The position numbers and the translations under genes were made by a program. From Sanguibacter sp. HDW7 (GTDB lineage Bacteria; Actinomycetota; Actinomycetes; Actinomycetales; Cellulomonadaceae), in the NCBI RefSeq assembly GCF_011300875.1, contig NZ_CP049862.1:62001-126000 (forward strand): a DNA stretch of 64,000 bases, given 5' to 3'. Numbering within the stretch: the stretch's first letter is position 1; each line of letters opens with the position of its first letter. Below the pieces are notes generated by a model that was not told the origin of the DNA, did not search any database, and worked only from the letters and a program-made list of their open reading frames with translations. Below, piece by piece: positions 8,524-16,191 of the stretch.

Positions 8524-9000
8524 ATGCGTTTTGTCCGCCGCGTGCTCGCGGTCTTCATCCTCGTCGCCGTCGCCGTCGGCGGGACCCAGCTCGTGAAGTC
8601 CCTGACCGCCGATGCCGACAGCCCGCCGGCGGTCGACGCAGACAACGGTCGGCTGTCGCAGGACCGGCTCACAGACATCGGCGACGGCTACACGCTGCGC
8701 ACCGACGCCGCGAAGGCATACGCCAAGCTCCGCAAGGCGGCGCGCAAGGCCGACGTCACCTGGTCGGTGAACTCCGCCTACCGCGACCACGACGAGCAGG
8801 TCGCGATGGTCGAGAAGTTCGGGCTGCTCGAGAACGGGGGCCGGGCCGCCGCACCCGGGACGTCCGAGCACGGCCTGGGCCTGAGCGTCGACCTCACGCT
8901 CGAGTGGGAAGAGGTCGAGTGGATGCGCGAGCACGCGGGCGCCTACGGGTTCGCCGAGACGATCCCCGAGGAGCCCTGGCACTGGACCTACCAGCCCTGA
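8524..9000 (+). CDS. VanY/D-alanyl-D-alanine carboxypeptidase-like M15B peptidase
   Basis: 158 residues. An N-terminal membrane anchor or signal (MRFVRRVLAVFILVAVAVGG) places the rest outside the membrane. The M15 zinc site is complete: SEHGLGLSVDL supplies H116 and D123 and EPWHWTY supplies H153; the substrate-side SAYRDHDEQ motif is present too. Such enzymes trim the terminal D-Ala of peptidoglycan stem peptides or cut cross-links. At 158 residues it is a minimal catalytic domain. An 18-bp palindrome and a leaderless-type -10 box precede it. There is no VanRS or other van gene nearby, so this is more likely a cell-wall housekeeping enzyme than a resistance determinant. Confidence 0.85.
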   Translation: MRFVRRVLAVFILVAVAVGGTQLVKSLTADADSPPAVDADNGRLSQDRLTDIGDGYTLRTDAAKAYAKLRKAARKADVTWSVNSAYRDHDEQVAMVEKFGLLENGGRAAAPGTSEHGLGLSVDLTLEWEEVEWMREHAGAYGFAETIPEEPWHWTYQP

Positions 9001-9020
9001 CCTGCCAGCCCTGCTCGCGG

Positions 9021-9081
9021 GACAGCGACCGGCGGACGAGTCAGCGCGGGCCTCGCGCCGACTCGTCGGCCGAGCGCTGTC
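9021..9081. terminator. Composite inverted repeat between convergent genes
   Basis: Three nested stems: GACAGCG (9021-9027) with CGCTGTC (9075-9081), GACGAGTC (9035-9042) with GACTCGTC (9060-9067), and GCGCG (9044-9048) with CGCGC (9054-9058). It lies between the ends of the VanY-like and exonuclease genes and can fold on either strand, as a bidirectional terminator. The GACGAGTC arm echoes the CGACTCG arms of other palindromes here. Confidence 0.65.
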
Positions 9082-9096
9082 ACGCGTGAGGAGGGA

Positions 9097-9717
9097 TCAG
9101 CGCGTGAGGGTACGGGTGTGCGTGCGGGGCGCGGGCGGGGTGGTGAGGGCGGCGAAGAGATCGTCTGCCGGCAGGGCGCGCGACGCCTGGGCGACGACGC
9201 TCGCCCACGGCGGCGTCCCACGGTGGTGACGCAGGTAGAACGCGAAGAGCTCCGCCGTCGCGAGCGTGTCCCCGAGCGCAGAGTGCGCGTGGTCGTTGAC
9301 GATCCCCGCCTGCTCGCAGCACACGGCGAGCGTCCGCTTGGGCCCGGGCAGGTAGTCGGGCGCGAGACGCTGTGTGCACAGCTTGCCGCCGAGCGTGAAC
9401 GGCTCGTTCACCGCCGCGAGCTCCGCGGTGAGGAATCTCAGGTCGAAGTCGATGTTGTGCCCGACGACGACGTGCCCCGCGAGCAGCCCCGTGACGTGTG
9501 CCGCGACCTCGCCGAAGTCGGGCGCGCCGACGACGTCGGCCGCCGTGATCCCGTGGACGTGCGTCGCGCCGACGCCACGGCCCGGGTCGAGCAGCGTCTC
9601 CCACGTGTCGAGGACGTCGCCGGCGTCGTCAAGCCGGACGACGGCGATCTCGAGCATGCGGTCGCCCTTGGCGGGCGAGAATCCGGTGGTCTCGGTGTCG
9701 ATGACTGCGTAGGGCAC
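9097..9717 (-). CDS. DnaQ-like (DEDDh) 3'-5' exonuclease
   Basis: 206 residues, one exonuclease domain like the epsilon proofreading subunit of DNA polymerase III. The DEDDh residues are visible: VIDTETTG (D7, E9), VVGHNIDFDLRFL (central Asp), and HSALGDTLAT (His and last Asp). It lacks the fusion partners (helicase, GIY-YIG or BRCT) found in some actinobacterial homologues. The start is GTG at 9717, preceded by CAGGAT at the leaderless -10 distance. It may act in replication proofreading or in general DNA/RNA turnover; the genome may hold several paralogues. Confidence 0.85.
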   Translation of the reverse strand: MPYAVIDTETTGFSPAKGDRMLEIAVVRLDDAGDVLDTWETLLDPGRGVGATHVHGITAADVVGAPDFGEVAAHVTGLLAGHVVVGHNIDFDLRFLTAELAAVNEPFTLGGKLCTQRLAPDYLPGPKRTLAVCCEQAGIVNDHAHSALGDTLATAELFAFYLRHHRGTPPWASVVAQASRALPADDLFAALTTPPAPRTHTRTLTR

Positions 9718-9781
9718 GCCCCGATCCTGCCACGAGGCCGGGTAGGTGGACGTCGTCGTCGGGCGCTGCTTGGATCAGGAC

Positions 9782-10339
9782 ATGACGGACGACGCGAACC
9801 AGCCTGCGCCCCGCCCGACGGCGCGCGAGCGCCGCGAGGCCGCGCGCGGTGTGCTCACCGAGCCCGTCATCTCCGGCGGACCGCACGTCGACCCGGTGCG
9901 GGACCGGCAGGTCTCCGTCGCGGCCCGGACGTTCACGCTGGGATCCGTCGGCGGCGCGGCCGCGGGAGCGATCGGCGCCGAGGCGGTCACTGTCGGCTCG
10001 GGCTACTCGGGCGCCGGGCTGATCATCGGCTCGATGATCGGCGTCGTGGGGGGGCTCGTCGTCGCCGCGGTCGCGACCCCGACGGTCCAGCGTGCGGCCC
10101 GTCGGCACGCAGGCAGGGTGCCGCTTGCGCTCAGGCTTCTGCTCGCAGGGGTGTCGGCGATCGGCTGCGTCCTCGTGTGGTGGTTCGTCGCGCGCGACGC
10201 CATCCCCGGCGAGGTCGTGCTGGGCGTGGTTCTCTCCGCTGCGATCGCTGCCGTCGCGGTCATCGTCGCCCTGCCGTGGTGCGCGCGCCCGTTCGCGCCG
10301 CCCGTCGCGACCGAGGTCTCCACCCTTCCGGCGGATTGA
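9782..10339 (+). CDS. Small multi-pass membrane protein of unknown function
   Basis: 185 residues. A basic, Arg-rich cytoplasmic N-terminus (to about 60) leads into four likely membrane segments: Gly/Ala-rich TFTLGSVGGAAAGAIG, GLIIGSMIGVVGGLVVAAVA, ALRLLLAGVSAIGCVLVWWFV and VVLGVVLSAAIAAVAVIVAL. No catalytic motif or recognised family. ATG 9782 was preferred because the protein then begins with a soluble charged segment; an in-frame ATG 36 bases upstream is possible. Its stop codon lies inside the left arm of a palindromic element, so transcription probably ends right there. Confidence 0.6.
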   Translation: MTDDANQPAPRPTARERREAARGVLTEPVISGGPHVDPVRDRQVSVAARTFTLGSVGGAAAGAIGAEAVTVGSGYSGAGLIIGSMIGVVGGLVVAAVATPTVQRAARRHAGRVPLALRLLLAGVSAIGCVLVWWFVARDAIPGEVVLGVVLSAAIAAVAVIVALPWCARPFAPPVATEVSTLPAD

Positions 10340-10378
10340 CGCGTTCCGCCCATCGAACGGGGGCCCAGCGTCAATCCG
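10332..10378. terminator. Palindromic element, family III (CGGATTGACGC arms)
   Basis: CGGATTGACGC (10332-10342) pairs perfectly with GCGTCAATCCG (10368-10378). The centre contains CATCGAACGG, the reverse complement of the centre of the family II elements. The left arm overlaps the stop codon of the membrane protein gene. The right half is nearly identical to the element at 34345. Confidence 0.7.
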
Positions 10379-10482
10379 TCGCCGGGTGGGGTGTCTCAGG
10401 GGTCGTGGCTGCCGTCGTCTGGCTGCCGTGGTGCGCGCAACCGCTCACGGACGCCAGCGAACGCTGACCTGACCCGCAGGCG

Positions 10483-12285
10483 TCAGGGGGCCGTGTGGAC
10501 CTCGACGCCGCGGACCCACGTCGCGACGACGCGGGCCTCACCGATCTCGTCGACCGGCGCCGCGAAGATGTCGCGGTCGATGATCGCGAGGTCAGCGAGC
10601 AGCCCCGGCGCGACGACGCCCGACTCGTCCTCCCGGTGGTTCGCGACGGCCGAACCGTACGTGTACATGCGCACGGCCTCGGCCAGCGTGAGCGCCTCCG
10701 ACGGGTAGAGGGCCGGCCGATCCTCGCCGAAGAGCCGCCGCGTCACGGCCGTGTGGATGCCCTGCAGCGGGTCCGCCGTCGACACGGGCCAGTCGGAACC
10801 GCCCGCGAGCAGCGCGCCAGCCGCCGCGAGCGACGCGAACGGGTACTGCCACGCAGACCGCTCCTCGCCGAGGAACGGCATGGTCAGCTCGGTCTGCACG
10901 TCCTCGCAGTTCGCCCACAGGGGCTGCGCGGAGACGATCGTCCCCAGGCCCGCGAGGCGCGCGCGGTCGTCGGGGTGGACGACCTGGACGTGGGAGACGA
11001 TCGGCCGCACGTCGCGCCCGGTCCCGTCGTGGTGGGGTGCGTGGCCGACGTCGACGCCCGGGTGGGCGTCGGCCGTAACCCCGCCCGGCGCAACCCCGAC
11101 CGATGCCAGCACCGCGCGCGCCCGCTCGACCGCGTCGAGGCACTCGCGCACGCCACGGTCGCCGATCGCGTGGAAGTGCGGCTGGAAGCCCTCCGCCATG
11201 AGTGCGGCGACGAGCCGGTCGAGGTCGTCGACCGAGTGGTAGGAGTCGCCACGGTTGTCGGAGACGGTGCCGTCGGCGTCGAGGTAGGGGTCGATCATGG
11301 CGGCGGTGAGGGAGCCGTCGACGACGCCGTCGTGCATGATCTTCACGCTCGTCGGACGGAAGCGGGACGGGCGCGCCGCCGAGCGCGCCTCGATCTCGGC
11401 CCGGCGCTCGACGAGCTTCGCAACCTGCTCGAACCCGCGCTCGTGCTCCCAGCGCAGCGCGCCGACGACGGTCGCGACGAGCTCGCCGCGCGCGTCCGCC
11501 AGCTCGTAGACCTCCTGCTCGGCGGGACGCACCGACGCGTCCTGCCAAGCGGTGATGCCCTGTGCGAGCAGTGCGCGCTGGCCCGCGAGCAGGTGCGCGA
11601 GGCGGTCTGCGAGCGGGGCGTCGGGCACGTGCTTCTCGACGAGGCCGGTCGCCCACTCGATGAGCACGCCGGTCGCGCGGCCGTCGGCGTCGCGCTGCAC
11701 GTACCCACCGGCCGGGTCGGCGGGCGGCTGGCCGGAGCCGTCGTCGTCGAGGCCCGCGAGCTCGATCGCGCGCGTGTTGACCCACGACGCGTGGCCGTCG
11801 GAGCGGTGGAGGAAGGCGGGACGGTCGGGGACGAGCGCGTCGAGCTGCTGCCGCGTCGGGAAGCCGCCCTCGAAGTGGTCGGCCTGCCAGCCCCAGCCGG
11901 TCACCCACTCGAGCTCGGGGTGCGCGGCGGCCCACGCGCTGATCGCTCCGAGCGTGCCTGCGAGGTCGGACTCGCCGAGGACGTTGAGGCGTGCGTCCAT
12001 GCCGGCCGCGAGGATCGGATGGACGTGAGTGTCCTGGAAGCCGGGCAGCACGAGGCGGCCGGTGATGTCGACGATGCGCGTGGCCGGGCCGGCGAGGGCG
12101 CGGAGCTCGTCGTCGGGGCCGACGGCCGTGATGCGCTCGCCGGTGATCGCGACGGCGGCGGCGACGGGCATGTCGCCGCTGGGCACGCTGGTGCCGGACG
12201 TGCCGGTGCCGGTCGAGAGGTGGGGCGCGGCGGTGAAGACGTGGCCGCCGACGAGGAGGACGTCGGGCGCGTTCTGGCTGGTCAA
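10483..12285 (-). CDS. YtcJ-like metal-dependent amidohydrolase
   Basis: 600 residues of the Amidohydro_3 group. Family marks are the N-terminal beta-sandwich strand GERITAVGPDDEL, the metal-site loop LPGFQDTHVHP (HxH), SDGHASWVNTRA, KIMHDGVVDG at the carbamoylated-lysine position, HFHAIGD and VSHVQVVHPDD with the two later histidines, and GSDWPVSTADP with the catalytic aspartate. The enzymes hydrolyse C-N bonds of diverse small molecules. It lies 185 bp downstream of, and in the same direction as, the peptide-type importer, so the imported compound could be its substrate (inference), although a 12-bp inverted repeat in the gap suggests its own control. Confidence 0.85.
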   Translation of the reverse strand: MTSQNAPDVLLVGGHVFTAAPHLSTGTGTSGTSVPSGDMPVAAAVAITGERITAVGPDDELRALAGPATRIVDITGRLVLPGFQDTHVHPILAAGMDARLNVLGESDLAGTLGAISAWAAAHPELEWVTGWGWQADHFEGGFPTRQQLDALVPDRPAFLHRSDGHASWVNTRAIELAGLDDDGSGQPPADPAGGYVQRDADGRATGVLIEWATGLVEKHVPDAPLADRLAHLLAGQRALLAQGITAWQDASVRPAEQEVYELADARGELVATVVGALRWEHERGFEQVAKLVERRAEIEARSAARPSRFRPTSVKIMHDGVVDGSLTAAMIDPYLDADGTVSDNRGDSYHSVDDLDRLVAALMAEGFQPHFHAIGDRGVRECLDAVERARAVLASVGVAPGGVTADAHPGVDVGHAPHHDGTGRDVRPIVSHVQVVHPDDRARLAGLGTIVSAQPLWANCEDVQTELTMPFLGEERSAWQYPFASLAAAGALLAGGSDWPVSTADPLQGIHTAVTRRLFGEDRPALYPSEALTLAEAVRMYTYGSAVANHREDESGVVAPGLLADLAIIDRDIFAAPVDEIGEARVVATWVRGVEVHTAP

Positions 12286-12313
12286 GGCGCTCTCCAGGAC
12301 TGACGGTTCCCGC

Positions 12314-12342
12314 TGGATCGACGCGTTCCCATGCGATGGGGG
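12314..12342. repeat. Degenerate half of a family III palindrome
   Basis: Reads GGATCGACGCGTTCCCATG then CGATGGGGG, matching the left arm plus centre of the elements at 10332 and 34345, but the right arm (AGCGTCAATCCG) is missing. Looks like a decayed copy. Confidence 0.5.
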
Positions 12343-12385
12343 AGAGAGTCGGCCCGGAGGGAAGGGGTGGGACGGGGATGTGGCT

Positions 12386-12428
12386 CGATAGGCGATCGGT
12401 GCGGCTGAGGTATGCGGATCGGCTATCG
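12386..12428. promoter_or_regulatory. 12-bp inverted repeat, possible operator
   Basis: CGATAGGCGATC (12386-12397) and GATCGGCTATCG (12417-12428) are complementary with one mismatch and 19 bases between. The spacing suits two helical turns between half-sites. It lies upstream of the amidohydrolase start. Confidence 0.4.
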
Positions 12429-12470
12429 GACCACTGGGGTGGGAGGTGAAGGGGCGGACGGTGGAGCGGG

Positions 12471-14090
12471 TCAGGCGGGGGAGCCCGGCGGAGAGGAGGC
12501 GTCGGGGGACGGGAGGTCGACGACCTCCGCGTCCTCGATGTGTGGCGCGCCCGGCACGGCCGCGAGCAGCGATCGCGTGTACGGGTGCTCGGGCTCGGCG
12601 AAGACCCGCGTCGTCGGCCCGGACTCGACGACACGCCCCGACCGCATGACGTACACGCGGTCGGTCACCTGCTGCATGACCGAGAGGTCGTGCGAGATGA
12701 AGAGGATCGTCAGCCCGAGGTCACGCCGCAGCTCGGCGAGAAGGTCGAGGATCTGCTCCTGCACGGAGACGTCGAGCGCGGACACCGACTCGTCGCACAC
12801 GAGCATCCGCGGCTCCGGGGCGAGTGCACGCGCGATCGCGACGCGCTGCCGCTCGCCGCCCGAGAGTCGCGCCGGCAGGCGCCGCACGTACGACGTCGGC
12901 AGACCGACCATCGTCAGCAGCTCGTCGACCGTGCGTGTGCGCGGCCCGACCGCGAGGGCCTCGTCGAGCATCGCGCCGATCGTCAGCGCGGGGTTGAGCG
13001 CGGAGTACGGGTCCTGGAAGACGATCTGGACGTCGCGCGGGTCGCGCCGGGTGCGGCGGCGCTCGTCGTGCGACCGCGCCCCGAACCGCACCGCCCCCGC
13101 GTCCGCATGCTCGAGCCCGACGACGATGCGCGCGACGGTCGTCTTGCCGGAGCCGGACTCGCCGACGACGCCGACGCACTCGCCGAGCGCGACGCTGAGC
13201 GACACGTCGTCGACCGCGGGCGCGGCCGCACCCTGGAACGTCTTGCGCAGCCCGTCGACCTGCAGCAACGCGCCGTCACCGACGGTTGCGCCGGGTCGCA
13301 CGCGCCCCGCTGCGGCCTCGTGGAGCTGGCGCGTGTACGGGTGCTGGGGGTTGTCGAAGACCTCGCGGGCGGTGCCGCGCTCGACGATCTCGCCCGCACG
13401 GACGACGACGAGGTCGTCGCAGCGCTCGCGGGCGAGCGCGAGATCGTGCGTGATGAGGACGACCGTCATGCCACGGGCGGCCTGGATGCAGGCCAGCAGG
13501 TCGAGGATCTCGCGCTGCGTCGTGACGTCGAGCGCCGTCGTCGGCTCGTCGGCGAGCAGGACGTCGGGATCGGCGGCGAGCGCGGCGGCGAGCGCGACGC
13601 GCTGACGCATGCCGCCCGAGAGCTCGTGCGGGTACTGGCGGCCGACGTGCGCGGGCAGGCCGACCTCCGCGAGGCGTCGGGCGACCTCGGTGTCGCGGGC
13701 GGCGCGCGCCGCCCGCAGGCCGCGCCCCACCGCAGGAGCGGGCGCGCGGCGCCCGGCGAGGATCTGCGTGCCGCAGCGCTGCATGGGGTCGAGCGACGTG
13801 AACGGGTCCTGCAGCACGAGGACGACGCGCGCGCCGCGGACGCGTGCCCACGCGCGCTGGCTGCCGCCGAGGTCGACGCGCGTGCCGTCGAGCTCGTACG
13901 TGCCGGTCGCTGCGACACCCCCGGGCAGCAGCCCCGTGAGCGAGCGCACGAGCATGGTCTTGCCGGAGCCGGACTCGCCGACGACGCCGAGCGTGCGACC
14001 GCGCGGCACCTCGAGGTCGAGGTTCTCGACGAGCGTGCGCGTGCCCGCGGTGACGTGCAGGCCGGTGAGGGTGAGTGCCACGTCGGTCAT
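12471..14090 (-). CDS. Oligopeptide/nickel-type ABC importer, fused DppD-DppF ATPase
   Basis: 539 residues holding both ATPases of a peptide/nickel/opine importer in one chain. Cassette 1: GESGSGKTM Walker A, ELSGGMRQRVALAAALA signature, VLLADEPTTALD Walker B. Cassette 2 (from about 275): GESGSGKTT, RLSGGERQRVAIARALA, MLVCDESVSALD. Each half ends in the family-specific NPQHPYTR / EPEHPYTR oligopeptide-transporter C-terminal motif. Walker A 1 carries Met at the last position (KTM rather than KTT). ATG 14090 overlaps the permease stop by 4 bp; a longer reading upstream would run through both permease genes and is a shadow. Cargo cannot be deduced. Confidence 0.9.
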   Translation of the reverse strand: MTDVALTLTGLHVTAGTRTLVENLDLEVPRGRTLGVVGESGSGKTMLVRSLTGLLPGGVAATGTYELDGTRVDLGGSQRAWARVRGARVVLVLQDPFTSLDPMQRCGTQILAGRRAPAPAVGRGLRAARAARDTEVARRLAEVGLPAHVGRQYPHELSGGMRQRVALAAALAADPDVLLADEPTTALDVTTQREILDLLACIQAARGMTVVLITHDLALARERCDDLVVVRAGEIVERGTAREVFDNPQHPYTRQLHEAAAGRVRPGATVGDGALLQVDGLRKTFQGAAAPAVDDVSLSVALGECVGVVGESGSGKTTVARIVVGLEHADAGAVRFGARSHDERRRTRRDPRDVQIVFQDPYSALNPALTIGAMLDEALAVGPRTRTVDELLTMVGLPTSYVRRLPARLSGGERQRVAIARALAPEPRMLVCDESVSALDVSVQEQILDLLAELRRDLGLTILFISHDLSVMQQVTDRVYVMRSGRVVESGPTTRVFAEPEHPYTRSLLAAVPGAPHIEDAEVVDLPSPDASSPPGSPA

Positions 14091-14956
14091 GCGTCCTCCC
14101 CCCGGTCGAGGCGCTCGGAGAGGTGGTCCCCGACGAGGTTGACGGCCGTCGCCACGAGGATGATCGCGAGGCCGGGCACGACGGACGCGGCGGGGTTGGT
14201 CCACAGCAGGTCGCGGCCGTCGGACAGCTGCAGGCCCCAGTCGGCCGCGCCGGGGCTTACGCCGAGCCCGAGGTAGGTGAGGCCGGACATCGACACGAGC
14301 GCGTACGCGATGTTGAGGAACATCGTCGTGAGGACGAGCGGGCGCACGTTCGGCAGGATGTGGCGCATCATGACGCGCCACGCGGGCAGCCCGAGGACGC
14401 GCGTCGACTCGATGTACGGGCGGTGCGCATGCTGGAGGACCGCGCCGCGCACGATGCGGATGTCGCTGGGCGAGAAGAGCACGACGAGCACGAGCACCGT
14501 GATCCAGTAGCCGCCGCCGACGACGCCCGCGACGACGATCGCGAGGAGCAGCGCGGGCATCGCGAGCGTGAGGTCGACGTAGCGGGAGATCACCGCGTCG
14601 ACCCAGCCGCCGCGGTAGCCGGCGAGCGTGCCGAGGACGATGCCGAGGACCATCGAGCCGAGCGCGACGACCAGGGGTCCGACGATCGCGGAGCGGGCGC
14701 CGGCGAGCGTGAGCGCGAGGACGTCGCGGCCGAGGCTGTCGGTGCCGAGGGGGTGCCCGGGCGTCCCGGCGGGCGTCGTGCCGAGGAGGATGTCCTGGTC
14801 GAGGGCGTGCGGGGCGACGGGCACGACGACGAGGACGGCGACGGCGAGGAGCAGCAGCGCGGAGACGGTCACGGTGCCGGGGACGCGTCGCATGCGGCGG
14901 CTCGCGCGGGCGAGGCGCGCGCGCAGGCCGGTCTCGGTGGGGACGGTCGTCGTCAT
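14087..14956 (-). CDS. Peptide/nickel-type ABC importer, DppC-like permease
   Basis: 289 residues, six predicted membrane helices. The N-terminus carries the hydrophobic VSALLLLAVAVLVVVPV helix and the GTPGHPLGTDSLGRDVLA segment typical of OppC/DppC. The EAA coupling loop is ESTRVLGLPAWRVMMRHILPNVRP, and the end carries the GLAIILVATAVNLVGDHLSERLD signature. It is coupled by 4-bp ATGA overlaps both to the DppB-like gene before it and to the fused ATPase after it. Confidence 0.92.
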   Translation of the reverse strand: MTTTVPTETGLRARLARASRRMRRVPGTVTVSALLLLAVAVLVVVPVAPHALDQDILLGTTPAGTPGHPLGTDSLGRDVLALTLAGARSAIVGPLVVALGSMVLGIVLGTLAGYRGGWVDAVISRYVDLTLAMPALLLAIVVAGVVGGGYWITVLVLVVLFSPSDIRIVRGAVLQHAHRPYIESTRVLGLPAWRVMMRHILPNVRPLVLTTMFLNIAYALVSMSGLTYLGLGVSPGAADWGLQLSDGRDLLWTNPAASVVPGLAIILVATAVNLVGDHLSERLDRGEDA

Positions 14957-16035
14957 GCGGCACCTCCCGCGGTGCCGGGCAGCGCGCCACCGGGCAGCGC
15001 GCCACCGGGCAGGGCGTCGGTCGGCAGGGCGTCGTCGGGCAGCGTCGGGTCGGGGGCGGCGCCCGCGGCGCCGCGACCACGGCCGCGGCTGACGGTCGCG
15101 CGGCGCACGCGCGGGTCCGCGAAGGCCGTGTAGAGGTCGACGAGGGCCGTCGTCACGCCGATCGTCGCCGCGACGAGCAGCGTGACGGCCTGGACGACCG
15201 GCACGTCCTTGTACGTGATGGAGTCCGCGAGCAGCACGCCGAGCCCGGGGATCGCGAAGACGTTCTCGACGAGCACGGACCCGCCGACGAGCCCCGCGAC
15301 GACGAGGCCCGCGCTCGTGACGACGGGCACGGATGCATTGCGCAGGTACGTACGGCGCACGACGCGCTCGGGCACGCCGCGCGAGCGCGCGAACGTCACG
15401 TAGTCCTGCTGGAGCTCGCGCGCGACGGCCGTGCGCGTCACCTTGACGACCATCGCGCCCGTGCCGAGCGCGAGCGCGACGGCGGGCAGCGCGAGGTGCC
15501 GCAGCCGGTCGAGGCCGGGCTCGCCCGTGCCGTAGAGGGGGAACCAGCCGAGCATGACGGCAAAGACATAGAGGAGCAGGAGGCCGACCGCGAAGCCCGG
15601 AGCGGAGACGCCGACGACCGCGGAGCCCGTGATGAGGCGGTCGGTGAGCGAGCCCGTGCGCTGCGCGGCCCTGACGCCGAGCGGCACCCCGATGCCGATC
15701 GCGAGGAGCGCTGCGAGCCCTGCGAGCAGCAGCGTGAGGCCGACGCGGTCACCGAGGACCGTCGTGATGTCCGTGCCGGAGCGCGCCGAGACGCCGAGGT
15801 CGCCGCGCAGGACGCCGCCGAGCCAGTGGAGGTACTGGACGCCGAAGGCCTCGTCGAGCAGGTACCGCGCGCGGATCGCTGCGACTGCCTCCGGGGTCGC
15901 GGGCCGCGGACCGAGGAGGTTCTTCACGAGGTCACCCGGTGCGACGTGCAGGAGCGAGAACACGATGAAGGTCAGCGCGACCAGGAGGGCGGTCAGCGCT
16001 GCGAGGCGGCGCAGCAGGAAGCGGGCGACGGGCAC
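14953..16035 (-). CDS. Peptide/nickel-type ABC importer, DppB-like permease with repetitive tail
   Basis: 360 residues, six membrane helices, DppB/OppB type: FLLRRLAALTALLVALTFIVFSLLHVAPGD at the start, RARYLLDEAFGVQYLHWL, and an EAA loop around YVTFARSRGVPERVVRRTYLRNA. After the last helix the protein has a tail of about 45 residues not usual for the family: basic (RRATVSRGRGRG) and then tandem LPDDA/LPTDA/LPGGA repeats encoded by a 15-bp repeat (14976-15048). First permease gene of the importer, 156 bp after the lipoprotein gene, with a hairpin in that gap. Confidence 0.9.
   Translation of the reverse strand: MPVARFLLRRLAALTALLVALTFIVFSLLHVAPGDLVKNLLGPRPATPEAVAAIRARYLLDEAFGVQYLHWLGGVLRGDLGVSARSGTDITTVLGDRVGLTLLLAGLAALLAIGIGVPLGVRAAQRTGSLTDRLITGSAVVGVSAPGFAVGLLLLYVFAVMLGWFPLYGTGEPGLDRLRHLALPAVALALGTGAMVVKVTRTAVARELQQDYVTFARSRGVPERVVRRTYLRNASVPVVTSAGLVVAGLVGGSVLVENVFAIPGLGVLLADSITYKDVPVVQAVTLLVAATIGVTTALVDLYTAFADPRVRRATVSRGRGRGAAGAAPDPTLPDDALPTDALPGGALPGGALPGTAGGAA
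14976..15048. repeat. 15-bp tandem repeat in the DppB-like tail
   Basis: About four to five copies of a 15-bp unit, two of them identical (CGGGCAGCGCGCCAC at 14976 and 14991), the rest diverged. On the coding strand it encodes LPGGA/LPTDA/LPDDA repeats. Copy number may vary between strains. Confidence 0.6.
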
Positions 16036-16132
16036 GATGGCGGTTCTCGGCTCCGGTGGGTGGTGGGACGGACTGGCTGGTGCGGCGGTGCGCTACGCGC
16101 TCTGCACGCCTGGCGTCGCGGGTGCAGGACGA

Positions 16133-16156
16133 GGGTGGCCCGGTGGTGGGCCACCC
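16133..16156 (-). terminator. Hairpin between importer lipoprotein and permease genes
   Basis: GGGTGGCCC (16133-16141) pairs perfectly with GGGCCACCC (16148-16156) around six bases. Lying just after the binding-protein gene and before the permeases, it probably terminates part of the transcripts or protects the 3' end of the binding-protein mRNA, making that protein more abundant than the permeases. Confidence 0.55.
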
Positions 16157-16191
16157 CCATTGTGCTGGACGTGCTGGGCCGAGCGGGATCC

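Noticed and set aside
8524-9000. Vancomycin-resistance vanY
   Set aside because: M15 zinc motifs fit, but no van regulators, ligase or VanX lie near; kept as a generic D,D-carboxypeptidase-like enzyme.
10495-12303. 602-residue plus-strand reading frame opposite the amidohydrolase
   Set aside because: Arg/Asp/Val-rich, no domain, exactly antisense to a gene with intact catalytic motifs; typical shadow of GC-rich coding DNA.
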